Assembly (NCBI GenBank): GCA_009760855.2 | Contig: WPIO01000010.1 | Span: 6,299,501-6,363,500 of the forward strand | Reading direction: 5' to 3' | DNA length: 64,000 bases | DNA from: Cristatella mucedo | Lineage: Eukaryota; Bryozoa; Phylactolaemata; Cristatellidae | Shown here: piece by piece, positions 21,866-33,789 of the stretch | Layout of the letters: each line of letters starts with the position of its first letter | Numbering within the stretch: the first letter of the stretch is position 1 | Position numbers and translations under genes: made by a program | Notes under the pieces: generated by a model | What the model was told of the DNA's origin: nothing | Databases searched by the model: none | Seen by the model: the letters and a program-made list of their open reading frames with translations, nothing else

Positions 21866-22778
21866 TGTAATAATAATAATAATAATATTGCACTTGATAA
21901 AGCGCCCTCAGAGAACTTAATCTCTCTCTAGGCGCTTTACATTTGCTGTAAAGTGAAATGGTATTGAGTGGTAAGTAAAATCATGCTTGAAAAACAAACG
22001 AAATGAATAATATGGTTAGGGGTGACATGCACAGGGTCAGCATGCAAATGTGGTTAGTGGCAGCATGCACAGTGTCAGCACGCATAAGCACATCAAGGAC
22101 GAATCACAGGGACCCACTAAATGCTGTCCTAAACAGGTGTGTTTTTAGGTTCCTTTTAAATGTGGTCAGGTCAGGGGATATTCTGACGCAGGTCGGAGGG
22201 AGTTCCAGGCTTTGGGAGCATATGAACTAAATGCATGGTCTCCAAAGGATTTAAGCTTTGTATGAGGTATTTCTAGACTGTTGGATTCCGAAAAGCGGGT
22301 GGTACGATGCTTGGCCTGATGGGGTAGTATATCTGACAGATAGGCTGGAGCCATAGAATGAAGGGACCTAAAAGTGAGCGACAAAACCTTGAAGTCAATC
22401 CGTTGCTTGACTGGTAGCCAGTGCAGGTCGGCGAGAAGTGGAGTAATGTGGCAACTGCGACGCTCACGACAGACAAGCCTAGCTGCAGAGTTTTGCACCG
22501 GCTGCAATCGCCTGATCGCACATGCCGGTAGGCCAGTAAGCAGTGAGTTGCAGAAGTCGAGACGGGATGTCACGAATGCATGGACCAACTTGGACGTGGC
22601 ATCTTTATCTAAACAAGCCCGAATTTTAGCAATGTTATGAAGCTGAAAATAGGCGGATTTGACTGTGGAGCTGATATGGTCGTCTAACGAGAGGTCGCTT
22701 TGGAATATGACACCTAAATTTCGAGCTGATTCAACTGGAGATATGCTGGCAGAGCCAATTTTGAGAGCTGTATACTAT
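21866..22778 (-). mobile_element. LINE family 1 copy, 5'-truncated, about 0.9 kb
   Basis: Minus strand. Encodes AFVTSRLDFCNSLLTGLPAC, CHITPLLADLHWLPVKQRID, FGDHAFSSYAPKAWNSL, then the 3' UTR and (ATT)n at 21866-21892. The protein is the region downstream of the reverse transcriptase core. One frameshift near the 3' end of the ORF. Confidence 0.9.
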
Positions 22779-22779
22779 T

Positions 22780-23905
22780 TTGACGTCCGCATCCCTAGCT
22801 CAATTTCGCCGCTTTAGTTATGGCACAATATTGCAGACCTCGCTGAACGACCCTGTTGAAACTGATAGGGACCGCAGGCGCAAGGCGGCGTTAAGCCGTA
22901 CCGCACACAGCAGACTCCCGTGGCTGTGACAACCTTGGGTTGGGAAAACTATCGTCGTTTTGGGCTTCGGCGACTGAGACGACGCTTGCACGTGGACAGG
23001 ATCTCGGCTTTGGCACATCCGGCAAGCAAGATTACACATTAAAGCTATGCTATGGCTTTATTCACAGCAAGGAGCGCTTTGCATTCGTGGCTTCGGAGAA
23101 TGAAAGCAGCTTGCGCGATGTTAGGGAGACGTAGCTAAAATACTATTGTATTCGCACATGCATAATCAGCTTGCTCAGTGATTCAATTACTTCTGAGTCT
23201 CAGTCAAGAGTGCATCGCACGAATTCAGCCTATTTGCTGTAAGTGTAAGGGCTGCTGCGCCTTTACCTTAAGATTGGCTCAGAAGTTTCTAATATAGAAC
23301 TAAATTCTTTATTGACTAATTAGATCATTTTCGTACGCAATAGCTTAGCCGGAATTTTAGAACGAGCGGCTAAGCCTCGACCTGATACGATGAGGTACAA
23401 GATCAAGGCCATCGTCGCAAAACCAATACGGAAGAATTTTTTAGTCTTCCTGTTTGAAAGCTGTTATCACCCATTTTTGGAGACCCTAAAGCTACGCTTG
23501 AAAGCCTCTAACGAATCCCCAGGTGAAAAAAATCCGTATTTGGAGAGCTTGAAGAAGCTGCACCCAAAGCACCCCATTCAATAGCTGGCCTCGGTCGAAA
23601 CAAATGAATTCTTTAGCAAAACTAACTATGTGATCACTCCCTCAAAAAATGACGGCCCCTTCTCAGGAAATCTTTAATTAAAGCTCGCTGAAGACAACCC
23701 GCACTAGCTACTTTTTTTTTTAGCACCAAGTAACAAAAGTGGTAGCTCCGCTTAGGAGAAGCAATTTGAAGCTGCAGGCCCGCTGCCTGCGGGAAAGCCT
23801 CCGAGGCCGCTCTCTCAGCTGGCTTAGATCCATAGCAGCTGGTTAGAATTCAGCCAGGCTCACACGGGGAGGGCCTACTGGGCTTTCGGGGACGAGAATG
23901 GCTAT
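22780..23905. other. Intergenic, nothing recognised
   Basis: No frame or repeat that I can assign. Confidence 0.4.
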
Positions 23906-23908
23906 AGG

Positions 23909-24085
23909 AAGAGCCCACTAGGTAAGGCGTTTGCTTTTTAACACCTCGGTCCCGACATCGTGAGGTCGAATTCTGCGGTGGGCGATCCTTTATTGCAGCT
24001 GCAAACGGTGGTGATAGCCTTAAGGGCTCTTCTGCTGCTATACAACAGATGCTGTTAAATCGGCTGGTAATTATAACTAATACAT
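23909..24085 (+). repeat. tRNA-derived SINE, type B
   Basis: CCCACTAGGTAAGGCGTTTGC head, mutated box B (GAGGTCGAATTC), full body and tail ending GTTAAATCGGCTGGTAATTA. Confidence 0.75.
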
Positions 24086-24326
24086 TTTGCTCGTTTGGCA
24101 CTCCTCGGTCCCGGTCTGCAGCAGCCGGAAATGACGTAACTATTTTTTTTATAGCTTTATAAAAAGTGGAAGCTCCCTTAGAGAGAAGCAACATGTGCAT
24201 CCTTCTTCAAGCCTATGGAGCCGCTACCTTAAGCAGCCAGAGAGCCAAGCAACCAGCTGGAAGGGGCTACAGGGGTTCTGGGGGATACAGGAGAAAAGGA
24301 AATGTTCGCGGCAACGAGAAGGTTAA

Positions 24327-24535
24327 TAATAATCATAATAATACATTTGTATAGCATCCTCAGAGAACTGAGTCTCTTTTGAGGCACTTAACAAAGGTTG
24401 TATAGAAAACATTCCCAAATGATTGGTGGTTGCATCCGAAACCAGCAAGCACAGTTTGAGCACGCATATGCCCACAAAGAGCGAATCACAAGGACCGACT
24501 AAATGCTGTAATAAACAGGTGTATTTTAAGCTTCT
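24327..24535 (-). mobile_element. LINE family 1, 3' tail fragment
   Basis: Minus-strand 3' UTR and (ATT)n tail, head to head with the plus-strand copy that starts at about 24546. Confidence 0.8.
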
Positions 24536-24545
24536 TTATCTGCAG

Positions 24546-25160
24546 CTTGGCTTGTCTGTCGTGAGCGTCGCAGTTACCACATCACACCACTTCTCGCCGA
24601 CCTGCAATGGCTACCAGTCAAGCAATGGATCAACTTCAAAATTTTGTCGCTCACTTTTAGGTCCCTTCAGCCTTTGGCTCCAGCCTACCTATCAGATCTA
24701 CTCTCTCACCAGGCTCAGCATCGGACCACCCGCTTTTCGGAATCTAAGTGGTTACCTATACCTCGTGCAATCCTCAAATCCTTTGGAGACCGTGCCTTTA
24801 GTTTGTATGTTCCCAAAGCCCAGAACTCACTCCCGACGTCCGTCACCACATCCCCTGACTTGACCAAATTTAAAAAGAAATTAAAAACGCACCTATTTAA
24901 GACAGCATTTAGAGGGTCTCTTTAATTTGTCCTTTATGTGCTTATGCGTGCTGACACTGTTGCATGCTGCCACTAACCACACTAGCATGCTGACCCTGTG
25001 CATGTCACCCCTAATCATATTATTCTTGTTGTTTATCAAGCATGATACCACTCACCATTCCATCGTATTTCCTTTGCAGCAAATGTAAAGCGCCTAGGAA
25101 GAGATTGAGTTCCCCGAGGGCGCTTTATCAAGTTTATCAAGTTATTATTATTATTATTTA
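24546..25160 (+). mobile_element. LINE family 1 copy, about 0.6 kb
   Basis: Starts at GGCTTGTCTGTCGTGAGCGT, encodes AYLSDLLSHQAQHRTTRFSE, FGDRAFSLYVPKAQNSLP, FKKKLKTHLFKTAFRGSL, then the 3' UTR and (ATT)n. One early frameshift. Confidence 0.85.
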
Positions 25161-25490
25161 TAAATGTCGTCATGTCAAGGGACGATATTTTTACGTACGT
25201 CGGTTGTGTGTTCCAGGCTTTGGGAACATACGAGCTAAGTGCACGGTCTTCAAAGGATTTAAGGCTCCTACGAGAGCTCAACGATCCAATTCAGTACAGA
25301 TTTTTGGACGATTCTAACTAAGACCGGTGGGGGAGTAGTTCTGGTAGAGAGGCTGGAACCATAGAATGAAGGAACCTAAACGTAATTGACAGAACCTTGA
25401 AGTCGATACGCTGCTTGATAGGGAGCCACTACAGGTCGCCGAGAAGTCGCGTGATGTGGCAACTGCGACGCTCACGACAGACAATTTAGG
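25160..25490 (-). mobile_element. LINE family 1 fragment, inverted against the previous copy
   Basis: Minus strand. Encodes the same C-terminal region and ends at the same family position (CTCACGACAGACAA) at which the 24546 copy begins. No 3' UTR of its own, so it shares the (ATT)n junction near 25145-25160. Confidence 0.75.
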
Positions 25491-26079
25491 ACGTTTGCTA
25501 CTTTGGTAGAGGCAGCCCGGCCCAGAACCGTCAGACAGAACCGGATGAGGGGGCGTTAGGCTATAGCCACCAAGCCCTCTTCTAGGCACCATTGTTTATA
25601 CTTGTACCGACAGGTTTTTACAATCGTGATCTGAAGGAGAAGGTCCAATGGGTTGGGAGTCCACGATAAAAAGAACAGCTCCCTCCCCGAGGCCGAGGAC
25701 TCGTGAGGATCGTCCGCCCAGAAGCTACTTCGCTCGAATCTCTACCGGCTTCCTCTGGCGTGCTCCATGACCTTCCTTTATTGCCCTAATAATTTACCTA
25801 GCAGTGCACCGAGCCCAAGACCTGCCTTTACGATTTACTCAGCTTAGTGCACAGCTCACAACTTGCAAGGCCTGGCACACAGACAACTTCCGACTCGATT
25901 TCTTCCAGTTCAGAGCACCCTGCTACCCAGCAATATCTTCGCTAGATGTGTTATACATTTTTTTCAATAGTCTTAGGTACCCATTTTTCGCCCCTGATCC
26001 AGGGCCCGGGATATATGCCCCCTGCACCCTTCGGTACGCCAGTGTACAGATGCAGTTCGCGAGTTGCTTATGGGCTCTA

Positions 26080-26200
26080 GCTGATTTAACAGCCTATTTT
26101 GTATAGCGACAGATCTCCCACTGAGTGATTCAAATCCACGACCTGGGGACCGAGGTCGTGAAAACAACCACCTTACCTAGTGAGCCATCATGGCCCCTCC
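26080..26200 (-). repeat. SINE type B with internal deletion
   Basis: Minus strand: head (CACTAGGTAAGGTGGTTG, then box B GGATTTGAATCAC-like) joined directly to the tail (CTATACAAAATAGGCTG, then AAATCAGCT). The CTGCAAGCGGTGG body is missing. Confidence 0.75.
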
Positions 26201-26649
26201 TCACCTGCCGCCCTGCCCCGGTCTTCGCAGTAACGCTGCTGCTAGCAGGTATCGATGCAGATTATGCCTAACTCTAGACTATGCTCTAAATTCATGGTAG
26301 CCTCCGTAAGCTGCCGATTAAACTTCATGTCTTGTCGCTCAGAGTACTCTCAGGACAGTAGGTCCAACGAATTTCCGCAATCAATCGCAATCCCAACTAA
26401 TTGTTTTGAGGGAATATTGTAGTGGCTGTATCCGCATCACATCCAGTGTGTCTATACATAACCGAACGATCTCACCTTGAACTGCAGTACAACACTGGAT
26501 GACTCAGGAAACAGACACATTTATTGAGCCGCAGACCACAGCTGACTGGCTGGATATCACGAGTTGCTAGGCCAATTGAACTCTTCCAATGTAATGTAAT
26601 GTATCTCAGTCAGTAACTCCACAAAGTCATAAAAACCATGTGGGTGTTA

Positions 26650-27260
26650 CGCAGGAGAGTTTTGTATAGCCCACTCACAGCCTAAGCGGCTTTCGGTACG
26701 CATTCGGTACCCAACAGACTTCGTCTCACGCAACAAAGAGAAAGTGGGAAGCATAGCAGAGTTAGGAGAGCAGTTGAGGTAGTGAGTGGCATAGAAGTAG
26801 CAGTTCAGGACCGCTGAAAAAGATGTGCCATAGTCTGCAGTTGGAAAGTAGTTGTCGTTGCGTAAGAATTGTGGAAGCGAGTTCCACAGTCTAGGACCTG
26901 CAGAGCAAAAGCTTCTGTCGCCAACTGTCTTTAAGCGGAGGAATGGGACAGCTAATTTATTGTCCACACAGGACCTGAGGGCTCGAACAGGCTGAAACTG
27001 ATGCAGCAGTTCAGCTAGGTACGAAGGAGCTAAGCCGTGGCGGGCCTTGTGGGTCAGCGTAAGAACTTTGCTCCGTATCCTTTGCTCAACCGGCAACCAA
27101 CCTAGCTCTTTCAGCAGAGGTGACACGTGCTCAAACCGCTGGGACTTGAAGACCAGCCTTGCAGCCATATTCATAGTCCGCTGTAGTGGCATAATAGCTT
27201 TCTTTGGCAGCCCAGCCAAAAGGGAATTACAATAATCAAGCCGAGACAGAACTAAAGAGC
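26650..27260 (-). mobile_element. LINE family 2 fragment (CR1/L2-like, clade not settled)
   Basis: Minus-strand frame at 26647-27219 reading LPKKAIMPLQRTMNMAARLV, LLKELGWLPVEQRIRSKVLT, VGDRSFCSAGPRLWNSLPQF. Same protein region as family 1 but clearly a different element, as it lacks the family 1 3' UTR. Ends in frame drift near 26700. Confidence 0.8.
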
Positions 27261-27680
27261 TAGTTAAATTTTTTACAAGCCACTTTGGGAGACAGCTTCT
27301 AAGACTACATCAGCTACGGCTGATCAAAGAATGCTCCTTAGAAGAGGCCAAAGGCATTACAATTTTTATACTAAATCACTTGCTCAGCCAATAGCGATCA
27401 TTTAGGACAACTATCTATTTAACCTGTTTGTTGCTTAAACTTTGTCAGTATTGGCTAGGGTCTATGTTTTGTTGTTAGCTACGTTATTAAAGATCTTAAT
27501 TTCCTTAACCATTGACTGGCGATTGGCTTCACGGCAGCACTGCGTCTCACATATTGTACTAAGCAGTCGTTCTTGTAAGCCCATCAAATTTTATGCCGTT
27601 GCACTGACGTGTTCTCGTGCTGTGAGGTGCAAAGACGCTGTTAATCGAAATCAACAGCAATTTGAAAAATTACAAACATA

Positions 27681-27825
27681 TTAGCTGATTTAACAGCCTC
27701 GTTTTATAGCAACAGAAGAGCCTTAATGGCTATCGCCACCGCTTGCAGTTGACAATACAGGATCTTACACTGCAGGATTCGAACCCACGACACCGATCGT
27801 GAAGAACGAGCACTCCTCATGGGCA
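27681..27825 (-). repeat. SINE type B
   Basis: Minus strand: box B GGGTTCGAATCCTGC, body CTGCAAGCGGTGGCGATAGC, tail GGCTCTTCTGTTGCTATAAA. Confidence 0.75.
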
Positions 27826-28018
27826 TCAATCCATTTTACTTCAACGCAAGTTCACTACAGATTTGCTTCGTGAGGCTCCAAATTGGATTGAATACGACAT
27901 TACTAAGTATTTTATTAACGCACAATTTCGCACCATTCTGCAGTGGACTGCGAACTCATGCAGTCCACTGCAATAGATTGCAGCGGCCCGGGCCAATACC
28001 GAAAATCACCGAAATAAA

Positions 28019-28175
28019 ATATTAGCTGATTCAACAGCCTTATTTGTATAGCCGAGGAAAGAGCCTTAAGAGCTATTTCCACCGCCGGCAGTTGGCAATA
28101 AAGGATCTCCCACTGCAGGATTCGAACCCACAATATCGGTCATTAAGAGCAATCACCTTACCTCCTTGGGCTGCA
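28019..28175 (-). repeat. SINE type B
   Basis: Minus strand: GGAGGTAAGGTGATTGCTC box A region, GGGTTCGAATCCTGC box B, body and tail with GGCTGTTGAATCAGCTAATA. Confidence 0.8.
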
Positions 28176-28179
28176 ATCT

Positions 28180-29055
28180 GCTGCATTTCACCGAAAAACA
28201 AAATAAATCCTAGGCCAAAGCTCTTTTGTGATTGCATATGGCAGCACGCTCTATAGCAAGTGTAACTACAAGATTTCACGAGAATTGCCACGGGCGTTCT
28301 TATGCAATGTGTTGCAATCGACTGCAACGTCGCGGGAAATACTGCAAGCCTCTTCAATCCGCCACACAATGCCCAGAAATAGTTCAAACCACCCTTCAAT
28401 TATTGTTGCATATGATGGCTCACTAGGTTTAGTTCACACCCACGTAAATTTAAGTAATTTCGCATCTTTGGTAATGTACGGCAATCACTAAAAAAGCACG
28501 TGCAAATAATCAAATTCCTTCTAATCCAGTAAGAATTGTCCTGAAATTGTCAACACGAAGCTCAAATTTAGACTGCGTATAATACTAGATACAGTTTTGA
28601 GTGCACCCAAACTGTTTCGCACGGTTGCACATGCGTGTTCTCAGATAATGCCCCGCTATCGACAGCAATGGACCTGTCGAATATCACAATCCATCGCAAA
28701 AAGACTATACATCATAAACTAGGAGCTAAGCTTTTGATTACACACTAATCTACTCTTCTTATTGTTTATAATATACTTGAAGATTTCGCTACAATGGCCT
28801 CGGGAATTTGCGAGCAATGCACTGCCACCGACTTCAACATCCTGTGTGTGCAAATACCGAAATCTATTGCATTCCGAAGAAGAATGCACCTACATTGGAT
28901 TCATAAGGCTCTAATATCAAATAAATATTACTACGCATTCTGTTTTAAGTGCAACCGCAGGATTATTACCCAGTTTGCAGGTATCTTGGGCAATGCACGG
29001 CAGTTGGCAGAAACGGCCACGGCCAATACAGTAATCCATACCTAATCAACCGGAA
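28180..29055. other. Intergenic, nothing recognised
   Basis: AT-rich DNA without an assignable frame or repeat. Confidence 0.4.
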
Positions 29056-29059
29056 ATTA

Positions 29060-29515
29060 ATTATAATAATTAAAATACATTTGATATAGCACCCTCAGAG
29101 AACTCGATCTCTTTCTAGGCACTTTAAATTTGGTGCAAAAAAGCACGATCGAATCGTTAGTGGCAGCATGCTCAATAAACAACAAGAATACCATAGTTTG
29201 GGGTGTAGTGCACAGGTCAGCACAACAGGTCAGCCCATTATTAACAGTGTCTGCACGGATTAGCACATCAACATCGAATCGCAGGGACCCACTATATGTT
29301 GTGATAAATAGATGCATTTTAAATTTCTTTTTAAATATTGTCAATTCAGGAGATGTCGTGATGCAAGTCTGAAGTGACTTCCAGGCTTTGAGAGCATGCG
29401 AACTAAAAGCACGGTCACCAAAGGATTTGAGGTTTGTACGAGGTATAGGTAAACGAAAAGATTCCGAAAAGCGGGTGTTACGATGCAGAGCCATGCGGAG
29501 GATTAGATCTGATAA
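29060..29515 (-). mobile_element. LINE family 1, 3' fragment
   Basis: Minus strand. Encodes TRFSESFRLPIPRTNLKSFG, then DRAFSSHALKAWKSL and FKKKFKMHLF, then the 3' UTR and an ATT-rich end at 29060. Confidence 0.85.
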
Positions 29516-29519
29516 ATAA

Positions 29520-31265
29520 ATAGAATAGATGAGCGAATATTAATTTCTCATTGCTTGTCGCATTTCACTGTATTTAAAGTGCGCCGGCATGGTCGTAAGC
29601 CATTTTTCCCGAGTTTACTCTCGAACAATGCAAGGCAGTTAACGGCGATGGCGTGGGAAAATACGGGAATCTATTGTGCTCCGTCGAAAATCACCACAAA
29701 ATGACTGGGCGTTTCATTTGTCACCGAGTGTCGCATGCACCATTGTGGTTTACTACTGCAGAAATATAGCCACTCGCATACCTCCTCAATAAACAGATAA
29801 GGCACCATTTATCGGTTTAAACTCACCATTTTTCAGACTAATAACATATCTGTCTATTTAAGTGAATAACATTGCAGCAGGGGCAAGTAAAAAGCTGCCC
29901 CCAGGCTTTGCAGCCGATTTCCAGGGAAAACACTAGCCAATGACTTTGAGCTTTGGTCTGGACACTGTACACACAGCTCAGTGTTATGTGTTATGCTAAT
30001 CAAATGTTGTGAAGGTAAATTATGGTCGGTTTGTGCTGGAATGAATTAGATGAATGTTTTAGCCCAGGCGATTGTAGGAGACTGCGATGCATAGTATGGG
30101 CATACTGCGATGCATAGTATGGGCATGAACAAATCCCGAAATATTTCCTGTATACTAAAAAAAGTGCAGTCCAACAAGCTGTACAAATTGAAAATCTTCC
30201 TTCTGATCTCTGTTAATTGTTTGGTGGTCTCTGGCTGTTTAACATTGCCTTGCATTTAAGTAGCGTTCTGGATATGTGCAGCTCATTAGAAGACAATACG
30301 TAATACTCAAAATATTCAAAATAGCTCCCTGGCCTAAATCATATTTTATTGTAGCATGAGCTAAAATGTTAGCTGCATCGAGGTGATTTCTGAAGGATCT
30401 GCGGTAGGTACGAGTGGATAGTAGTGTTTGCACGCACCGCCGCTGCATTTGAATGGCGTGTATTGGCCGTGAATGAACAAGCTCAATATCTGAAGATTCT
30501 GAGGATTCACTTCTGTGCATCGTTCAATCCAAATTGAATTTTCTCCCAGCCAATTTCTGGACGATTTGCGATAGATTGCAACGAACTGCGGTATTGACCC
30601 TTGCCGCTCCAATCGATTGCAATGCGATGCCCGAGATCGTAAGAGCCAATAAGGTTAACATGATGTGATCAAACTTCAAAAGCATTGCTCTGGAGATCTC
30701 AAGCTAAACTTGAGCTCTTCATTCAATTTTTTGCACTCGCCAAACCTTTGACGCTCCGCTCGGTCAAGCGCCAGGCGGTGGCTTGGTTCCAAAACCATAT
30801 CCTCTTTGCGGCGCTTAACTGTGGCAGAAAGCGCGAATTTTCGTGAGCGTCGGTTTAAAGGTTACGGCTAGCTACCGAACTGGGTAAAAAAAAGTAGTAG
30901 TATATCTGCAAAGTATTCGCATGGAATGAGATATTTTCCACCTCTGACTTGCCACTGTCGCAGTTTCGCTGGAAAGGAGGATTTCAAGCGTGGAAGGCAA
31001 TGCCTATAGCAAGCATTGAAGTAACAAAGCCATTTAATTGTCATCTAATTCCCTGCTAGTTTTTGCACGCTCGCCCGAGACCAGTTTCCTTTTGCAGCGT
31101 GCATTTTAGTGACGGCCAGTGTTGAAACGGGTGGCTGGTCGCGTGTCACAAATAACTGGCATGCATCGCTTGCACAGGTTATTCGAAGCTCCGAGGACGC
31201 GCTTATGTACGTCAGAGCGATTAAACGAGTGAACGGTAGCATGCATTTCTGGTGCGAACTAGCTT
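29520..31265. other. Intergenic, one short tandem duplication
   Basis: No gene or element recognised. 30079-30126 is a tandem duplication of a 23-bp unit (ACTGCGATGCATAGTATGGG plus CAT). Confidence 0.5.
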
Positions 31266-31272
31266 AATGTTA

Positions 31273-31592
31273 TGTAGCACCCAGAAACTGCTGTGCTGAT
31301 GCGCTGCTGGTGTTGTATTGCTGTGGCTCCGGCGTTGAAAGTTCTCGTGGAGTCTCCCATGGAGACACAGCGTGGCGAGAGCGGTGAACGAGACTACCTT
31401 TATTTCTCTCAACGCATACATATACGAGGGGTGGATGACTAACAGCAGACAAATAAAGAAATATAACACACATTAGTGGTCTGACGCTGAGCTGCGTCAA
31501 TGGCCTAACTATTGGCCGCAGGTGAGGCATGTACATTAGTGTCAACGCGCTGTTCTAATAGCAATAGCACAATGCATCAAGCTCACACAACA
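31273..31592 (-). mobile_element. Long terminal repeat of an LTR retrotransposon
   Basis: TGTAGCACCC to CACACAACA on the plus strand, so TG...CA ends. On the minus strand an AATAAA lies inside (GAGAAATAAAGG), and a polypurine tract GAGGGAAGGGA directly precedes the LTR. The end of an internal ORF (GWWTMRSIFYEGRDVV) runs into it. This fits a 3' LTR read on the minus strand. Confidence 0.7.
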
Positions 31593-31870
31593 TCCCTTCC
31601 CTCATAGAAAATAGATCTCATAGTCCACCAGCCTGGCTTGGAAGGGTCAGCCCTTACGACTTGAAAGGCGTGTAGCCATTGGCTCCCCGCGCTCTCCTCT
31701 ATTGCGTACTCAGGTGATGCCCCCCCCCCGAAGCTTACGTTGTTGCCCAGTCCAACGGTATGTCGCACGAGTTCTGTCAGGAAGTTTAAACATTGAAGAG
31801 TTCCGACCGACTTAAATGGGGTGCAGGCTAAGTGGCAGCCACTCACAGGAGGCACACGTCAGCCCCGGCC
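31593..31870 (-). pseudogene. 3' end of LTR-element internal region
   Basis: Minus-strand frame with FLTELVRHTVGLGNNVSFGG, AFQVVRADPSKPGWWTMRSI and FYEGRDVV, ending just inside the LTR. Position and the polypurine tract suggest the last part of an LTR-element polyprotein. I do not recognise the domain. The rest of the internal region is absent. Confidence 0.5.
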
Positions 31871-32079
31871 CTCACGAGCAGCCGGTCATAGATGCTGCCC
31901 ACCTTTAGGCAAAGCTGGGACACAGCTTCCGCTGTCCGGCAGTTCCCGCAGGTCACCTCCGTGCAAGCCCGATGGCCGGTCTCATGCGCTCATCGCCGGC
32001 CGATCCGGCCCTGCGAAAACCACTCCGGCTCATTATTATGGTCTCGTCGTTCTCGGGGTTCTACCCCGCCGAATCGATC

Positions 32080-32540
32080 GCATGGTTGTGCGCAGAGACG
32101 CTCGTGTGGTGGGTACTCTCCGCTGCTACGACGCTATCGCGGCCGCGCTTTTCCGCCGAGAGGTCGCTCTCGCAGGCTACCTGCTCCTCGTCGCCGGCTT
32201 CTATCGCCTCGCCGCTGAATGCTATCTCGTGGTGCTCCTCTGTACTCTGCGCTGAGACGCTCGTGCGGGTGCTCCCACACAACAAGACGCTTTCGCCGAT
32301 GCGCTTCGTGGCCGAGACGTCGCTGTCTCGGGGGCTCTCTGCCGCCGAGATGCTCTCCGCCGCTACGAAGCTCTCGCTGCTGCTATTTGCCGCCGAGACG
32401 TCGCTCTCGCGCGGGCGCTCTTCGCCGTCGCGACGCCCTCGCTGCTGCGCTTCGCCACAGCTCTCGCGCGGCGGACCACGTGCGCCTCTTCGAAAGCTAC
32501 TGTCGCCTAGCCGCTGACCGCTATCGCCTCGCGCCTCTGT
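32080..32540. repeat. GC-rich imperfect minisatellite
   Basis: Variants of GCCGAGACGTCGCTCTCG recur at about 32090, 32155, 32250, 32309 and 32392, interleaved with CGCTACGACGCTATCGC variants. Unit length varies from about 60 to 95 bases. Frames stay open on both strands because of this composition. Confidence 0.65.
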
Positions 32541-32584
32541 TGGCCACTGTTTTCTCAGCAGTTGATAGTGAGATCGGCTGGTGA

Positions 32585-32632
32585 TACATTAGTTTCCAGG
32601 CGCTGCTCTAATTACAACAGCAGAATGCATCA
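32585..32632 (-). repeat. Second copy of the LTR-end sequence
   Basis: TACATTAGT to CAGAATGCATCA here matches 31531-31579 inside the LTR as a direct repeat about 1.05 kb away, then similarity stops. May be what is left of the other LTR. Confidence 0.5.
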
Positions 32633-32695
32633 GGATCAGAAAACAGTGGACGTAGTACCGGCTAGGCTACTGCTCAGCCTCAGTCACATCTGCTC

Positions 32696-32899
32696 TTAGC
32701 TGTAGGAGTACGATCCTTGAGCGTATCGGTAACCGGTCGCGTATTGGTAGCCATAGTTCGTGTTGATGCTGTACATGTTCATCATAGACAGAGTATCGTA
32801 GTATGAATTGTAGGTCAAGTAGCTATAAGAGGCGAGGTAGCTGTATAAGCTGACGTAGCTGTAGTAGTAGTAGGAGGTGGCCGAGTAATACTGGGTCTG
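32696..32899 (-). pseudogene. Tyrosine-rich tail of dispanin B beyond the TGA
   Basis: In the same frame as the CD225 exon, directly after TGA-CAG, 67 codons run to a TAA. 22 of 67 residues are Tyr (for example SYYYYSYVSLYSYLASYSYL and GYQYATGYRYAQGSYSYS). The stretch resembles the tail after gene A residue for residue in places. Either a lost C-terminus or one reached by readthrough. Confidence 0.75.
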
Positions 32900-33169
32900 T
32901 CATAGCGCACCGTTGACCGCAAGGCCCACTAACGAGCCCGCTAAGATCGCCGCCAATGCCGGAGCAAGCACGGTTGCCGAGATGTTAAGATTCCTTGCAG
33001 TCAGTGAGTAGTTCCTGGCCTCTGCCTGGCTGCGCGCGCTGCCGACTTTGACTGAGTAGATTAGGGCGGCCAGACCGAGTGGCCAGAAGCAGCAAAGCAA
33101 GTTGAAGATCGACCACGCGAGGTAGCTCGGCGGCGGTGCCGCCGCGGCCCGCTGGACGACGATAATTGA
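32900..33169 (-). CDS. Dispanin B exon 2 (CD225 domain)
   Basis: Starts after TTTTTTTATAG. Reads SIIVVQRAAAAPPPSYLAW, then the CD225 core with FNLLCCFWPLGLAALIYSV, ARNYSLTARNLNISATV and LAGSLVGLAVNGAL, TGA. The core is nearly the same as in gene A. Confidence 0.9.
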   Translation of the reverse strand, partial: SIIVVQRAAAAPPPSYLAWSIFNLLCCFWPLGLAALIYSVKVGSARSQAEARNYSLTARNLNISATVLAPALAAILAGSLVGLAVNGAL

Positions 33170-33789
33170 CTATAAAAAAAGCCGGAGCCGCTTGCAGCTT
33201 TGAGTCAGCTGCTTAGAGAGAGTCACATCGAATCGATCGTCCGTGTGTGCTTTAATCGATGCGGCGCGCCGCAGCCGCTTCGGTGGGCGGTGGGATAGCC
33301 GGCTAGAGAACTTTCCCGGCCAGCGCGAAGCGACGGCCCCTAGGCTTGCGCGGGCGGAGTCGCAGCCTGCTGTGAAACAGCGAGGCCAAGTATACGCGCT
33401 AGCGTGTAGGCTTCGCAGCGCGAGCTATGAGGAGGATGTGCCTCTGAGCTGACGCGCTTCCGGTTCACCGAGCGCCGCTTGCGTGTTCTGAAAGTTTCCG
33501 GAGTATTGCGAGTGGCGGAGTGCGGAAACAGATGCAGCTAAGAACTGAGGAAAGCGTATCCAACGCTTGCCTTTAAAATAATAAAATGTACGGAAATGTC
33601 ACGCGCCTAAAGTGGTCTGAATGTGCTCGCCGCCATCCTGTTTTCGCGTGCTCACGCGACAGCAGCCGAAAGCAAGCCAGCTGCTTCAACCGCTTCGACA
33701 GCTCCAAGCGCAAGTCTGTATCCGGCGCGAGCTCGCATGCACCTGTCATTTAGCCAAATGTCGTCCAGCTAGAAAGTTAAGTAAAGGTC

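Noticed and set aside
31821-32584. Three overlapping long plus-strand frames
   Set aside because: All come from the GC-rich minisatellite; every frame is open because stop codons are rare in it.
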